In this document: positions 1-8,428 of the stretch, in pieces
Position numbering within the stretch: the first letter of the stretch is position 1
How the letters are laid out: each line of letters opens with the position of its first letter
DNA from: Autumnicola lenta
GTDB lineage: Bacteria; Bacteroidota; Bacteroidia; Flavobacteriales; Flavobacteriaceae
Assembly (NCBI RefSeq): GCF_031846515.1
Contig: NZ_JAVRHO010000034.1
Location: forward strand, 1 to 25,747
DNA: 25,747 nt
Direction: 5' to 3'
Made by a program: the position numbers and the translations under genes
The notes under the pieces: model-generated
What the model was told of the DNA's origin: nothing
Seen by the model: the letters and a program-made list of their open reading frames with translations, nothing else
Databases searched by the model: none

Positions 1-60
1 TGGGAAACGAATGTCGTCCCCAGGCTGTTTGTTACTTCAGTAAGAAAAAGTCCGTAGAAA

Positions 61-85
61 TCCATCCTTCGACAGGCTCAGGGGG
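61..85. repeat. CCTTCGACAGGCTCAGG dispersed-repeat motif
   Basis: The stretch holds CCTTCGACAGGCTCAGG at about 66-82. From memory, this motif or its complement (CCTGAGCCTGTCGAAGG) recurs between genes in many Flavobacteriia genomes. Only one copy is visible here, so calling it a repeat rests on recall rather than on the window. The surrounding 1-255 region otherwise shows no gene. Confidence 0.4.
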
Positions 86-220
86 ACTAGTAACTTCAAT
101 GAACCAGTAGTTTTCGCAATGTCTACCTCTTCTTCAGTTTATTACTTTTAACTCGCAACCGGAGTAATGTCTCGAATCATTTAATCCATTACCGAAACTT
201 TGTTTTAAAACTAAACTCTG

Positions 221-243
221 AACAACAAACAACAAACAACAAG
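221..243. repeat. Short AAACAAC tandem repeat
   Basis: About three 7-nt units of AAACAAC lie directly downstream of the lnt stop codon, read from the lnt strand. It is a low-complexity microsatellite of the kind common between flavobacterial genes. No function is evident. Confidence 0.6.
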
Positions 244-255
244 CAATAGACGAAC

Positions 256-1842
256 TCACGCCGGCCGGTGCCTTTTATACTTTACCATAGCAAAAAGAAA
301 GATGAAAAGCGCCAGGAATTGTGCGACCCTGGAGATGTAATCCCCGTATTTCACATAGAAAGTTTTTTCATCATTGAGCAGTACGTCTGATTTTATGCTT
401 CCGCGTTTTTCGTACTCCAAAGTTTTGCCAACATCACCCAACGGATCAATAAACGCTGAAATTCCGGTGTTGGCACTTCTCACAACTGACTTTCGGGTTT
501 CGATTGCCCTTAATTTGGCATAACTAAGATGTTGCTCATGACCCTGGGTGTCGCCCCACCAGGCATCATTAGTTATAATAGTAAGAAATTCGGCTCCATT
601 TCGTACATAGCCGGTAACATACTCCCCATAAACAGATTCATAGCAAATGATAGGTGCCGTAAAAGCGCCATTATCAAGCTGAAAAACTTCCCGCTCAGGC
701 TGAGTGGTCTTCATAGCGACTGTTCCGCCTAAATCGATCATTACATCACCTAAAATGGGCTTTAAAAAACTCTGATAAGGAAAATTTTCGACGCCGACCA
801 CGAGCTTCGACTTGTGGTAGAGCTGCGATTCACCATCACTTATCAAAAATGCCGAATTATAATCATCATACCAGTCATTTGGACCCAGTTGGTTGCTTTG
901 TCGTCGCACCTGGGCAGGATCACTGAACCGCTGATAAAAAGAAACGCCTCCTAAAAAATTCAAATTATCGTACTTCCGGACGATCTGCCGGCCGAAATAA
1001 GCTGCTTCAGAATTTCCGAATTCCTGTAGCACCGTGCCATCTGCAAAAACAGTTTCAGGCGCAACAAGTAGTGCAGTAGATTCCGTGGTTTTCTCTTCGG
1101 CTATATCTGTGAGCAAGGTTGCAATACGGGCGTCATTGGTGTTATATTTTTCAGTATACGGATTTATATTTGGCTGAAGCACTACTGCTTCCAAAGACCT
1201 TTCCGGCATTTCATAATTGTACCGGATAATGTAGGAGACGGAAATTGGAATAATTAGCAGAAGGCTGGTTTTAAATATTCCGCGGTAAATAACTGCTTTA
1301 TCTTCAAATTCCCGGTAAAGTAAAACTGCTTTAAATGCAGCAATATTTACCAGCCAGATCCACAAAGTACCGCCAAAAGTACCCGTATACTCATACCATT
1401 GAATAAGATTGTGATATTCTGAAAAGCCATTTCCCAGGTTTAGCCATGGCCACGAAAAATCCCAGTTTAAATGAATTTTTTCAAAAACGATCCAGATACT
1501 GACAAGGAAAGAAGAAGCTGCGGTAAAATTGGTTCTTTTGGCAACCACATGGTAAAGAAGAAAAACCACACTCATCAGCAATGAATTGGCGAGAATAGCG
1601 AAGGCACCGCCAAAAGGGGTGGAAAAATATATCCAGTAAGTAGTGATGAGGTTCCAGATAAAGAAAGTGAGATAGGCTACTCCAAAAGTCTTTAGCTTAC
1701 TGTAACTGGAAAAATTCCGGATTTTAAATTCGGCAAACATAAGAGGCACAAAAGCAACAAACAATAGAAACGGAAAGCCGTATGTTGGCCATCCCATTGC
1801 GAGTATAATTCCGCTTAAAATCGCCAGTAAAATATTCTTCAT
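256..1842 (-). CDS. lnt: Apolipoprotein N-acyltransferase
   Basis: This inner-membrane enzyme adds the third acyl chain to the N-terminal cysteine of lipoproteins, the last step of lipoprotein maturation. The product is 528 aa. The first ~220 residues are hydrophobic membrane segments, followed by a periplasmic nitrilase-type domain. The catalytic triad is visible: Glu263 in VAPETVFADG, Lys344 in YHKSKLV and Cys400 in PIICYESVYGEY. A further Glu sits in the GVENFP segment that matches the usual GEYVP. The reading frame is open upstream to 1911, but the ATG at 1842 (MKNILLAILSG) is preferred because it directly begins the first membrane helix. It is divergent from pssA. A weak promoter-like TACTTTTA lies at 1883-1876. 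The size is normal for the family. Confidence 0.95.
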   Translation of the reverse strand: MKNILLAILSGIILAMGWPTYGFPFLLFVAFVPLMFAEFKIRNFSSYSKLKTFGVAYLTFFIWNLITTYWIYFSTPFGGAFAILANSLLMSVVFLLYHVVAKRTNFTAASSFLVSIWIVFEKIHLNWDFSWPWLNLGNGFSEYHNLIQWYEYTGTFGGTLWIWLVNIAAFKAVLLYREFEDKAVIYRGIFKTSLLLIIPISVSYIIRYNYEMPERSLEAVVLQPNINPYTEKYNTNDARIATLLTDIAEEKTTESTALLVAPETVFADGTVLQEFGNSEAAYFGRQIVRKYDNLNFLGGVSFYQRFSDPAQVRRQSNQLGPNDWYDDYNSAFLISDGESQLYHKSKLVVGVENFPYQSFLKPILGDVMIDLGGTVAMKTTQPEREVFQLDNGAFTAPIICYESVYGEYVTGYVRNGAEFLTIITNDAWWGDTQGHEQHLSYAKLRAIETRKSVVRSANTGISAFIDPLGDVGKTLEYEKRGSIKSDVLLNDEKTFYVKYGDYISRVAQFLALFIFLFAMVKYKRHRPA

Positions 1843-2078
1843 GTTTTTTGTTGTTAAGCTAAAATGGACAATTTCTAAAAGTAATACAGTAAATGCATTC
1901 AAAAATAACAAACAGCGAGTTATTCATGCACTTGTATAGCAAAGAATCTAACACAGAAGATGTGCCAATGTGATTCCAATTTCTGAAGGTCAATAAGTGC
2001 CATTTTTAGGGTGCTCTTATTTATGACAGTTCCTCTTGCCAATAATGCTTACTTTAGTATCTTCATATAAAAATTTCT

Positions 2079-2852
2079 ATGGATTTGAAAAGGCACGTCC
2101 CCAACATTATAACTCTTCTTAACCTGTTAAGCGGTAGTATCGCTGTTATTTTTGCTGTACAGGGCAGTCTGATTATGGCTGCTGTTTTTGTTGCGCTGGG
2201 CATATTTTTTGACTTTTTTGATGGTCTCGCGGCGCGTGCTCTGGATGTGAAAAGTGAAGTGGGACTTCAGCTGGATTCTTTGGCAGATGCTGTAACCAGT
2301 GGTGTTGTTCCGGGGATCGTGATGTATCAAATGCTGAATATTGCCCTTCCAAATACCAGCAGCGGAACTTCTACCGAATGGAATGTAGACGATACTATTC
2401 TGGAATGGAACTTTAATAATTTGGCTTTAATAGGTCTTTTAATTACCCTTGCATCTGCTTACCGATTAGCAAAATTTAATGTAGACGACAGGCAAACCGA
2501 TTCCTTTATCGGACTTCCTACACCTGCCAACGCACTTCTTATACTGAGTTTGCCGCTCATACTTTCCTTTCAGCCCGGTGAAATTGTCTCTTCTTTAATT
2601 TTAAATGAATGGTTTTTAATAGGTTTAACATTGTTGAGTTGTTATCTTTTAAATGCTGAAGTAAAATTATTTGCACTTAAATTTTCTGACTGGTCATTTA
2701 AGAATAACAAAGTCAGGTATATCTTTATTATACTTTGCCTGTTGCTTGTTATTTTTCTTCAGTTTGCTGCTGTACCGGTAATTATTATTAGCTATGTACT
2801 GCTTTCACTAATTTTTGGTGATCAGAAGAAGGAGAAGGAAGTGGAGTACTGA
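2079..2852 (+). CDS. pssA: CDP-diacylglycerol--serine O-phosphatidyltransferase
   Basis: This membrane enzyme joins CDP-diacylglycerol and serine to make phosphatidylserine, the precursor of phosphatidylethanolamine. The 257-aa product carries the complete CDP-alcohol phosphotransferase signature D-x2-D-G-x2-A-R-x8-G-x3-D-x3-D at residues 45-70 (D45, D48, G49, A52, R53, G62, D66, D70). It has several hydrophobic helices before and after. The N-terminus MDLKRHVPNIITLLNLLSG is typical of Bacteroidota PssA. Other CDP-alcohol transferases (PgsA) share the motif, but the NIITLLNLLSG start and the length favour serine as acceptor. The gene converges on lptB; no convincing terminator was found in the 95-nt gap. 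Confidence 0.92.
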   Translation: MDLKRHVPNIITLLNLLSGSIAVIFAVQGSLIMAAVFVALGIFFDFFDGLAARALDVKSEVGLQLDSLADAVTSGVVPGIVMYQMLNIALPNTSSGTSTEWNVDDTILEWNFNNLALIGLLITLASAYRLAKFNVDDRQTDSFIGLPTPANALLILSLPLILSFQPGEIVSSLILNEWFLIGLTLLSCYLLNAEVKLFALKFSDWSFKNNKVRYIFIILCLLLVIFLQFAAVPVIIISYVLLSLIFGDQKKEKEVEY

Positions 2853-2947
2853 AAAAAGTGAAAAGTAAAAGTCGTTACTTAAACAAATTGTGAAGAAATT
2901 TCTTAACGAAAAATTGCTGGCGTACCTCTGATATTCTGATAACTGAT

Positions 2948-3688
2948 TTAGTCAAAAATTTTCTTTTTCCGTAATTCGAAGTTTTTGCCCAGGTAAACCT
3001 TTCTCACCATTTCATCTGCAGCCAGTTCTTCAGGTTGCCCGTGCTTTAAAATATTTCCTTCGAACATAAGATAAGTACGGTCGGTAATCGCGAGGGTTTC
3101 CTGTACGTTATGGTCGGTAATTAGAATCCCGATATTTTTATTTTTCAGCTGAGCTACAATTCTTTGGATATCTTCAACTGCCACAGGATCCACACCGGCA
3201 AACGGTTCATCCAGCAGTATAAACTTTGGGTCGGTTGCAAGAGCGCGGGCTATTTCCGTCCGCCGCCGTTCTCCACCACTTAAAAGGTCGCCCCGGTTTG
3301 TGCGGATATGTCCTAAACCGAACTCTTCAATAAGCGATTCCATCTTCAATTGTCGCTCTTTTTTAGATAAAGAAGTGAGCTCCAAAACGCTCATTATATT
3401 GTCTTCAATACTCAATTTTCTAAAAACAGAAGCCTCCTGTGCCAGATATCCTATACCATTTTGCGCCCGCTTGTACATAGGATACTTCGTAATATCGGCT
3501 TTGTCTAAAAATATATTGCCGCTATTTGGTTTAATTAATCCTACAATCATATAAAAAGAAGTAGTCTTTCCTGCCCCGTTAGGGCCTAATAAACCAACAA
3601 TTTCTCCCTGGTTTACTTCCACGGAAATCCCTTTAACAACAGCTCTTCCTTTGTATGTCTTTACTAACTTTTCGGCGCGTAATTTCAT
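2948..3688 (-). CDS. lptB: LPS export ABC transporter ATP-binding protein
   Basis: LptB is the cytoplasmic ATPase that powers transfer of lipopolysaccharide out of the inner membrane through LptFG and the Lpt bridge. The 246-aa product has Walker A GPNGAGKT (35-42), the Q-loop YLAQEAS (Q84), the signature LSGGER (136-141), Walker B FILLDE (D160-E161) and the H-loop His193. The segment EASVFRKLSIEDNI after the Q-loop is characteristic of LptB. It is the last gene of the leftward kdsD-tatC-CMD-lptB group, 45 nt after the CMD gene. Having kdsD in the same operon links KDO supply with LPS transport. Confidence 0.95.
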   Translation of the reverse strand: MKLRAEKLVKTYKGRAVVKGISVEVNQGEIVGLLGPNGAGKTTSFYMIVGLIKPNSGNIFLDKADITKYPMYKRAQNGIGYLAQEASVFRKLSIEDNIMSVLELTSLSKKERQLKMESLIEEFGLGHIRTNRGDLLSGGERRRTEIARALATDPKFILLDEPFAGVDPVAVEDIQRIVAQLKNKNIGILITDHNVQETLAITDRTYLMFEGNILKHGQPEELAADEMVRKVYLGKNFELRKKKIFD

Positions 3689-3733
3689 TTCTGATTATTT
3701 AATCCTGATTGAAGCACTAACTATATCAAAAGT

Positions 3734-4090
3734 TTATTCTTCTTTGGCTTCTTCCAGCGCTTCCCAGTATTCAAAAGCTCTTCGTAAATGAGGAATTACA
3801 ATAGTTCCCCCAATCAGGGTCCCGATGCTTAAAGTTTCCATTACTTCTTCGCGGGCCACGCCTTGTTTATAGCTGGATTCCAGGTGGTATTTTACGCAAT
3901 CGTCACATCTTAAAACTACAGAAGCAACCAAACCCAACAGTTCCTTTGTTTTCTTATCCAAAGCTCCTCCTTCTGCGAAGGCGTTGGTATCGAGGTTAAA
4001 GATCCGTTTAAGAATTTTATTATTCTCATTCAGGATCTTATCATTCATTTGCTGGCGGTAAGCATTGAATTCTTCTACTTTATTTGGCAT
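3734..4090 (-). CDS. Carboxymuconolactone decarboxylase / AhpD-like protein
   Basis: This 118-aa protein belongs to the CMD/AhpD-like fold. The redox pair Cys62-x2-Cys65 with His69 (CDDCVKYH) matches the AhpD-type CxxCxxxH motif, so a thiol-disulfide or peroxide-related role is more likely than a true decarboxylase. The rest is helical, with the usual family segment METLSIGTLIGGTIVIPHLRRAFE. The start overlaps the tatC stop region by 11 nt (ATG at 4090, tatC ends at 4080), suggesting translational coupling. The substrate is unknown. Its place between tatC and lptB suggests an envelope or redox link, but that is inference. Confidence 0.85.
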   Translation of the reverse strand: MPNKVEEFNAYRQQMNDKILNENNKILKRIFNLDTNAFAEGGALDKKTKELLGLVASVVLRCDDCVKYHLESSYKQGVAREEVMETLSIGTLIGGTIVIPHLRRAFEYWEALEEAKEE

Positions 4091-4931
4091 TTTCTTTTTT
4101 CTTTAGATTTTTTAATTCTCTTTTGTAAATCACCTTGGAGATGAAGATACTAACCTCGTACAGGATAAGCACCGGAATGGCTACAATTACCTGGCTTACA
4201 ATATCTGGTGGGGTAATAACCGCGGAAAGTATTAATACAATAACAAGGGCATATTTTCTATACTTCCTAAGGAAATCAGGAGTTACCACCCCTACTTTTG
4301 TAAGGAAATAAATGACGATAGGTAGTTCAAAAATGAGACCACTCGCGAGAACCGAAGCTCTTACAAGGCTTATATAACTACTTAGGTCAAAATCGTTAAA
4401 AACAGTTTCGCTTACCTGGTATTTTCCGAGGAAATTTATGGATAGAGGAGTTACTACATAGTATCCGAACAATACTCCAATAAAGAAGAGCAGAGAGGAA
4501 ATGAAAATAAATCCTTTGGCATTTTTTCTTTCATAATCATGCATGGCCGGAGCTACAAATTTCCAGAATTCATAGATTATATATGGAAATGCAACTATAA
4601 AACCTGCAGTTATCGAGGTCCAGACGTGTGCTGAAAACTGTCCGCCCATGGTTCTACTTTGTATCCTGAAGGGCATGTCATCAAAGCAAAATCCGCCGTC
4701 TATCCCTATAAAAGTGGAAATTTTGCAAAGCATATCGTAGGAGAAAAAGCTACCTTTGCTGGGTCCAAAAAGCAGGACATCAAAAATAAAACTCTTTGCC
4801 AAAAAAGCAGCAGCAGCAGCAATTAGTACAGCAAGTGTTGCCCTTATAAGGTGCCACCTTAAATCTTCGAGATGATCCAGGAAAGACATTTCATGTTCCT
4901 GTTCAGGTTGAGGGGGAGCTATTTTCTTCAT
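4080..4931 (-). CDS. tatC: Sec-independent protein translocase TatC
   Basis: TatC is the twin-arginine signal receptor of the Tat translocase, which exports folded proteins across the inner membrane. The 283-aa product has the N-terminal SFLDHLEDLRWHLIRA segment typical of TatC and the conserved FPYIIYEFWKFVAPAM loop ending in DYERK. The Glu in that loop corresponds to the E. coli E103 region. About six hydrophobic helices are present. A periplasmic insertion around residues 55-100 (KGSFFSYDMLCK through FCFDDMPFRIQ) is longer than in enterobacteria and is common in Bacteroidota. The ATG overlaps the kdsD stop by one base (4931). No TatA/B gene is in the window. Confidence 0.95.
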   Translation of the reverse strand: MKKIAPPQPEQEHEMSFLDHLEDLRWHLIRATLAVLIAAAAAFLAKSFIFDVLLFGPSKGSFFSYDMLCKISTFIGIDGGFCFDDMPFRIQSRTMGGQFSAHVWTSITAGFIVAFPYIIYEFWKFVAPAMHDYERKNAKGFIFISSLLFFIGVLFGYYVVTPLSINFLGKYQVSETVFNDFDLSSYISLVRASVLASGLIFELPIVIYFLTKVGVVTPDFLRKYRKYALVIVLILSAVITPPDIVSQVIVAIPVLILYEVSIFISKVIYKRELKNLKKKENAK

Positions 4932-5896
4932 TATAAGATTCCTTCGCGAATTAAGTTATGAAGGTGTACCACACCGGTGTACCTTCCATTTTCAGCGGCA
5001 AGTAACTGGGAAATTTTATTTTCCTGTATAATTTCGAGAGCATCGACCGCTAATGAGTTATGATCAATAAGTTTTGGGTTTGCACTCATTATATCTTTTG
5101 CAGTAAGGCCTTTAATTTCTTCATTATTTCTAATCATTCTCCTGATATCACCATCTGTAATTATACCAACAATTTTCTCATTTTCAATAACTGCAGTTAC
5201 GCCCAGCATCTTTTCAGAAATTTCAAGAATAACCTCTGTGAGGTTACTTTCAGGAGAAACTTGTGGCTTTAGATTTTGAACCGTAATGTCGCCTACACGC
5301 AAGTATAATTTTTTGCCCAGCGAACCACCGGGATGGTACTTGGCGAAATCTTTTCTTGAAAATCCTTTCAGCTTCAAAAGACAAATTGCCACTGCATCGC
5401 CCATTACCAGTTGGGCAGTGGTACTTGTTGTTGGTGCAAGATTGTTCGGGCAGGCTTCTTTTTCTACATAAGAGTTGAGGACATAATCTGCTGCCTGTCC
5501 CAGAAAAGAAGATTTATCTCCGGTAATCGCAATAAGCGTATTGTTGAAATTCTTAATGAATGGTACCAGAACCTTTATTTCGGGGCTGTTGCCACTTTTG
5601 GAGATACAAAGTACCACATCTTCTTTCTGGATGGTTCCCAGATCGCCGTGAATGGCATCGCCTGCATGCATAAACACTGCAGGGGTCCCTGTAGAGTTAA
5701 GCGTGGCGACAATCTTGGTCCCAATAACAGCACTTTTCCCTATGCCGGTAACAATAACCCTTCCTTTAGAATTGTATATGTTTTCTACAGCCTTTACAAA
5801 TTCATCATCCAGTAAGTTTTCTAAATTAGCAATTGCTTTGGCTTCGATGGAAATAGTCTCTTTTGCAGCTGTAAGAATTTTCTCTTGAAGTTTCAA
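4931..5896 (-). CDS. kdsD: Arabinose-5-phosphate isomerase (KpsF/GutQ family)
   Basis: This 321-aa enzyme converts ribulose 5-phosphate to arabinose 5-phosphate, the first step towards the LPS sugar KDO. It has an N-terminal SIS sugar-isomerase domain (roughly residues 35-190) with VTGIGKSAVIGTKI, AGDAIHGDLG and ISKSGNSPEI. The active-site stretches EACPNNLAPTTST and YHPGGSLGKKL follow. Two CBS domains come after about residue 205 (VGDITV... and AKDIMSANPKLI...). It is the first gene of the leftward operon and is divergent from recQ. A perfect promoter -7 element sits 54 nt upstream. KpsF, GutQ and KdsD cannot be told apart by sequence alone; lptB in the operon supports the LPS role. Confidence 0.93.
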   Translation of the reverse strand: MKLQEKILTAAKETISIEAKAIANLENLLDDEFVKAVENIYNSKGRVIVTGIGKSAVIGTKIVATLNSTGTPAVFMHAGDAIHGDLGTIQKEDVVLCISKSGNSPEIKVLVPFIKNFNNTLIAITGDKSSFLGQAADYVLNSYVEKEACPNNLAPTTSTTAQLVMGDAVAICLLKLKGFSRKDFAKYHPGGSLGKKLYLRVGDITVQNLKPQVSPESNLTEVILEISEKMLGVTAVIENEKIVGIITDGDIRRMIRNNEEIKGLTAKDIMSANPKLIDHNSLAVDALEIIQENKISQLLAAENGRYTGVVHLHNLIREGIL

Positions 5897-5949
5897 ATTA
5901 GATGAGTTATGAATTGTAGGTACTAAAGAAATATGTATATTTAGTATTG

Positions 5950-5957
5950 CAAATGTA
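5950..5957 (-). promoter_or_regulatory. -7 promoter element for the kdsD operon
   Basis: On the minus strand this reads TACATTTG, a perfect match to the Bacteroidota TAnnTTTG element. It predicts a start about 5946 and a leader of about 50 nt before the kdsD ATG. A TTG at 5975-5973 is a possible but poorly spaced -33 element. A weaker TAAAATTG at 5960-5967 on the plus strand could serve recQ. Confidence 0.55.
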
Positions 5958-5979
5958 TATAAAATTGTAAGACAATTGA

Positions 5980-8178
5980 ATGAGTTTGACGGAAATTGAT
6001 TTACATCAGGAGCTGAAGAAATATTTTGGATTTAGTCAGTTTAAAGGGCTTCAGGAACAAGTAATTACCAGTATCGTAAAAGGAAAGGATACATTTGTGG
6101 TAATGCCAACGGGTGGAGGGAAATCTTTGTGTTACCAGCTTCCGGCGCTTATTGCCGATGGAACGGCGATTGTGGTTTCCCCATTAATCGCTTTAATGAA
6201 AAATCAGGTAGACGCAATTCGCGGAATTTCTTCAGAACACGGAGTGGCCCACGTTCTAAACTCTTCTCTCAATAAGACCGAAGTTAAGCAGGTTAAAGAA
6301 GATATTAGCAACGGAATAACCAAGTTACTTTATGTAGCTCCCGAATCCCTGACTAAAGAGGATTATGTAGAATTCCTGAGAGGGCAGACAGTTTCTTTTT
6401 TAGCGATAGATGAAGCGCATTGTATCAGTGAATGGGGACATGATTTCAGACCTGAATATCGCAACCTTAGGAGTATTATAAAGCGTATAGGTGATAATAT
6501 TCCAATTATCGCCCTTACGGCCACAGCAACTCCAAAGGTGCAGGAAGATATTCTGAAAAACCTTGGAATTACAGATGCCAAAACATTTAAAGCCAGTTTT
6601 AACCGGCCTAATTTATATTACGAAGTAAGACCGAAGACCAAAAATGTCGATGCCGATATTATTCGTTTTGTAAAGCAAAACGAAGGAAAATCGGGAATCA
6701 TCTACTGTCTTAGCAGGAAGAAAGTTGAAGAACTTGCGCAGACACTTCAGGTTAACGGAATAAGCGCAGTACCGTATCATGCCGGCCTTGAAGCCAAAAC
6801 CAGGTCCAGGCATCAGGACATGTTCCTGATGGAAGATATCGATGTGGTGGTGGCCACGATAGCTTTTGGGATGGGAATTGATAAGCCCGATGTCCGGTTT
6901 GTGATTCATCACGATATTCCAAAAAGTATAGAAAGCTACTATCAGGAAACCGGTCGTGCCGGTCGTGATGGGGGAGAAGGGCACTGTCTGGCATTTTATT
7001 CCTATAAAGACATTGAAAAGCTGGAGAAGTTTATGAGTGGCAAGCCTGTTGCAGAACAGGAGATTGGTCATGCTCTTTTACAGGAGATTGTTGCTTATGC
7101 TGAAACTTCTATTTCCAGGAGAAAATTTATTCTACACTATTTTGGGGAAGAATTTGATCAGGAAACAGGGGAAGGTGGTACTATGGACGACAATGTGCGG
7201 TATCCTAAAAAGCAGGTAGAGGCGAAGGACGAGGTAGCGCTGTTACTCAAAACAGTAAAAGAAACCAAAGAACTTTACAAAGCGAAAGACCTTGTAAAAA
7301 CCTTACAGGGAAAAGCTAATGCTATAATTTCGTCACATCGAACAGATGAACATCCTCTTTTTGGGAAAGGAAGTTATAAGGATAGCAAATTTTGGATGGC
7401 GCTTACCAGGCAGGCGCTCGTTAAGGGTTATCTTAAAAAGGACATTGAAACTTACGGAGTTATAAAAGTTACTCCGGAAGGGGAAAAATATCTTCAGGAG
7501 CCCTCATCTTTTATGATGACTGAAGATCATATTTTTGACAGTACTACAGAGGCGGTACCTTCAGCATCAAAAAAGACAGGCGGAGCGGTAGATCAGCAAC
7601 TTGTAAAAATGCTGAAGGATCTCAGGAAGAAAATTGCCAAAAAAATGGAGCTGCCTCCATTTGTCATTTTTCAGGATCCGTCGTTGGAAGACATGGCTCT
7701 TAAATATCCTGTGAGCATAAAAGAATTAGAAAATATCTTTGGGGTAGGAGAAGGGAAAGCTAAGAAATACGGAAAAGATTTTGTTCAGCTGATTGAGAGG
7801 TACGTAGAAGAAAATGATATTACGCGACCAGATGATCTCGTGGTGAAATCTACCGGGGCTAATTCCGCGCTCAAACTCTATATCATCCAAAACGTAGATC
7901 GAAAATTGCCATTAGACGACATTGCTTCTGCTAAAGGAATGACCATGGACGAGTTTATTAAGGAAATGGAAGCCATTGTGTACAGCGGCACCAAGCTGAA
8001 CATTGATTATTATCTTCAGGATATTTTAGATGAAGACCAGCAGGAAGAAATTCACGAATATTTCCTTGAAGCTGAAACTGATAAGATCGACGATGCTTTA
8101 GAAGAGTTTGATGGTGATTATGACGATGAGGAGTTGCGGCTTTATCGCATTAAATTTATAAGCGAAGTTGCAAATTAG
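5980..8178 (+). CDS. recQ: ATP-dependent DNA helicase RecQ, zinc-ligand-less
   Basis: RecQ unwinds DNA 3' to 5' in recombination and replication-fork repair. The 732-aa product has Walker A PTGGGKS (43-49), the DEAH box with the aromatic-rich loop (144-160, DEAHCISEWGHDFRPEY), ALTATATP (178-185), FGMGIDKP (296-303) and motif VI QETGRAGRDGG (322-332). The RQC zinc subdomain at 376-410 keeps the RRKFILHYFGEEF frame. All four usual Cys are gone: Ser379 stands where the first Cys should be, and GEGGTMDDN replaces the CxxCDxC part. An HRDC domain follows at about 537-612, then a C-terminal helical extension resembling the helicase HTH domain and an acidic tail. It is longer than E. coli RecQ. It starts 83 nt from divergent kdsD. 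Confidence 0.95.
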   Translation: MSLTEIDLHQELKKYFGFSQFKGLQEQVITSIVKGKDTFVVMPTGGGKSLCYQLPALIADGTAIVVSPLIALMKNQVDAIRGISSEHGVAHVLNSSLNKTEVKQVKEDISNGITKLLYVAPESLTKEDYVEFLRGQTVSFLAIDEAHCISEWGHDFRPEYRNLRSIIKRIGDNIPIIALTATATPKVQEDILKNLGITDAKTFKASFNRPNLYYEVRPKTKNVDADIIRFVKQNEGKSGIIYCLSRKKVEELAQTLQVNGISAVPYHAGLEAKTRSRHQDMFLMEDIDVVVATIAFGMGIDKPDVRFVIHHDIPKSIESYYQETGRAGRDGGEGHCLAFYSYKDIEKLEKFMSGKPVAEQEIGHALLQEIVAYAETSISRRKFILHYFGEEFDQETGEGGTMDDNVRYPKKQVEAKDEVALLLKTVKETKELYKAKDLVKTLQGKANAIISSHRTDEHPLFGKGSYKDSKFWMALTRQALVKGYLKKDIETYGVIKVTPEGEKYLQEPSSFMMTEDHIFDSTTEAVPSASKKTGGAVDQQLVKMLKDLRKKIAKKMELPPFVIFQDPSLEDMALKYPVSIKELENIFGVGEGKAKKYGKDFVQLIERYVEENDITRPDDLVVKSTGANSALKLYIIQNVDRKLPLDDIASAKGMTMDEFIKEMEAIVYSGTKLNIDYYLQDILDEDQQEEIHEYFLEAETDKIDDALEEFDGDYDDEELRLYRIKFISEVAN

Positions 8179-8186
8179 TTTTTTGA

Positions 8187-8230
8187 GTGAAAAGTGAAGC
8201 GTGAAAAGTTTCAAGTGAAGAGTGAAAAGT
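8187..8230. repeat. Three GTGAAAAGT repeats
   Basis: GTGAAAAGT occurs at 8187-8195, 8201-8209 and 8222-8230, just after the recQ stop. It is part of an A/G-rich low-complexity tract (AGTGAAAAGTGAAG). A similar string appears after pssA (about 2858-2868). No hairpin or T-run is associated with it, so it is not a clear terminator. Confidence 0.6.
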
Positions 8231-8246
8231 TCAATCTTTTTAAAGC

Positions 8247-8428
8247 TCGACCCAAAAAATGGCAATTATCGATCCTGTAAACTGAAAGCTTCTGAAAAAA
8301 GTGCGACCTCAAAATTGTCAATTATCGGCTTTACACTACATATTCAATAAAATTTTCCCGCAGATGACGCCGATTAACGCAGATTTTTTAAAAAAAAATG
8401 ATGCCAAAATTGTCAATTATCGACCTCC
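8247..8428. repeat. Three copies of the CAATTATCG repeat
   Basis: Three related copies sit in the gap after recQ. Copy 1 is at about 8247-8275 (CGACCC, then AATGGCAATTATCGATCC). Copy 2 is at about 8304-8330 (CGACCTC, then AAAATTGTCAATTATCGG). Copy 3 is at about 8404-8428 (CCAAAATTGTCAATTATCG, then ACCTCC). The core AATTGTCAATT is an inverted repeat around a central T. Related, more degenerate copies occur at 23575, 23699 and 23822. Copy 3 supplies the stop codon of the metalloprotease gene. Confidence 0.7.
8355..8390. repeat. CGCAGAT direct repeat tract
   Basis: CGCAGAT occurs twice, 12 nt apart, with GACGCCGATTAA between, and then runs into TTTTTT and a long A-run. From memory, strings of this kind (CGCAGATGACGCTGATTAACGCAGATT) recur between genes in Bacteroidota. 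Its function is unknown. It lies between copies 2 and 3 of the CAATTATCG repeat. Confidence 0.45.

Noticed and set aside
5411..5815. Plus-strand open frame of 134 codons
   Set aside because: It is antisense to the SIS domain of kdsD, whose motifs are unmistakable, and it matches nothing known.
6613..7071. Minus-strand open frame of 152 codons
   Set aside because: It lies opposite the helicase motifs of recQ and has no recognisable features.
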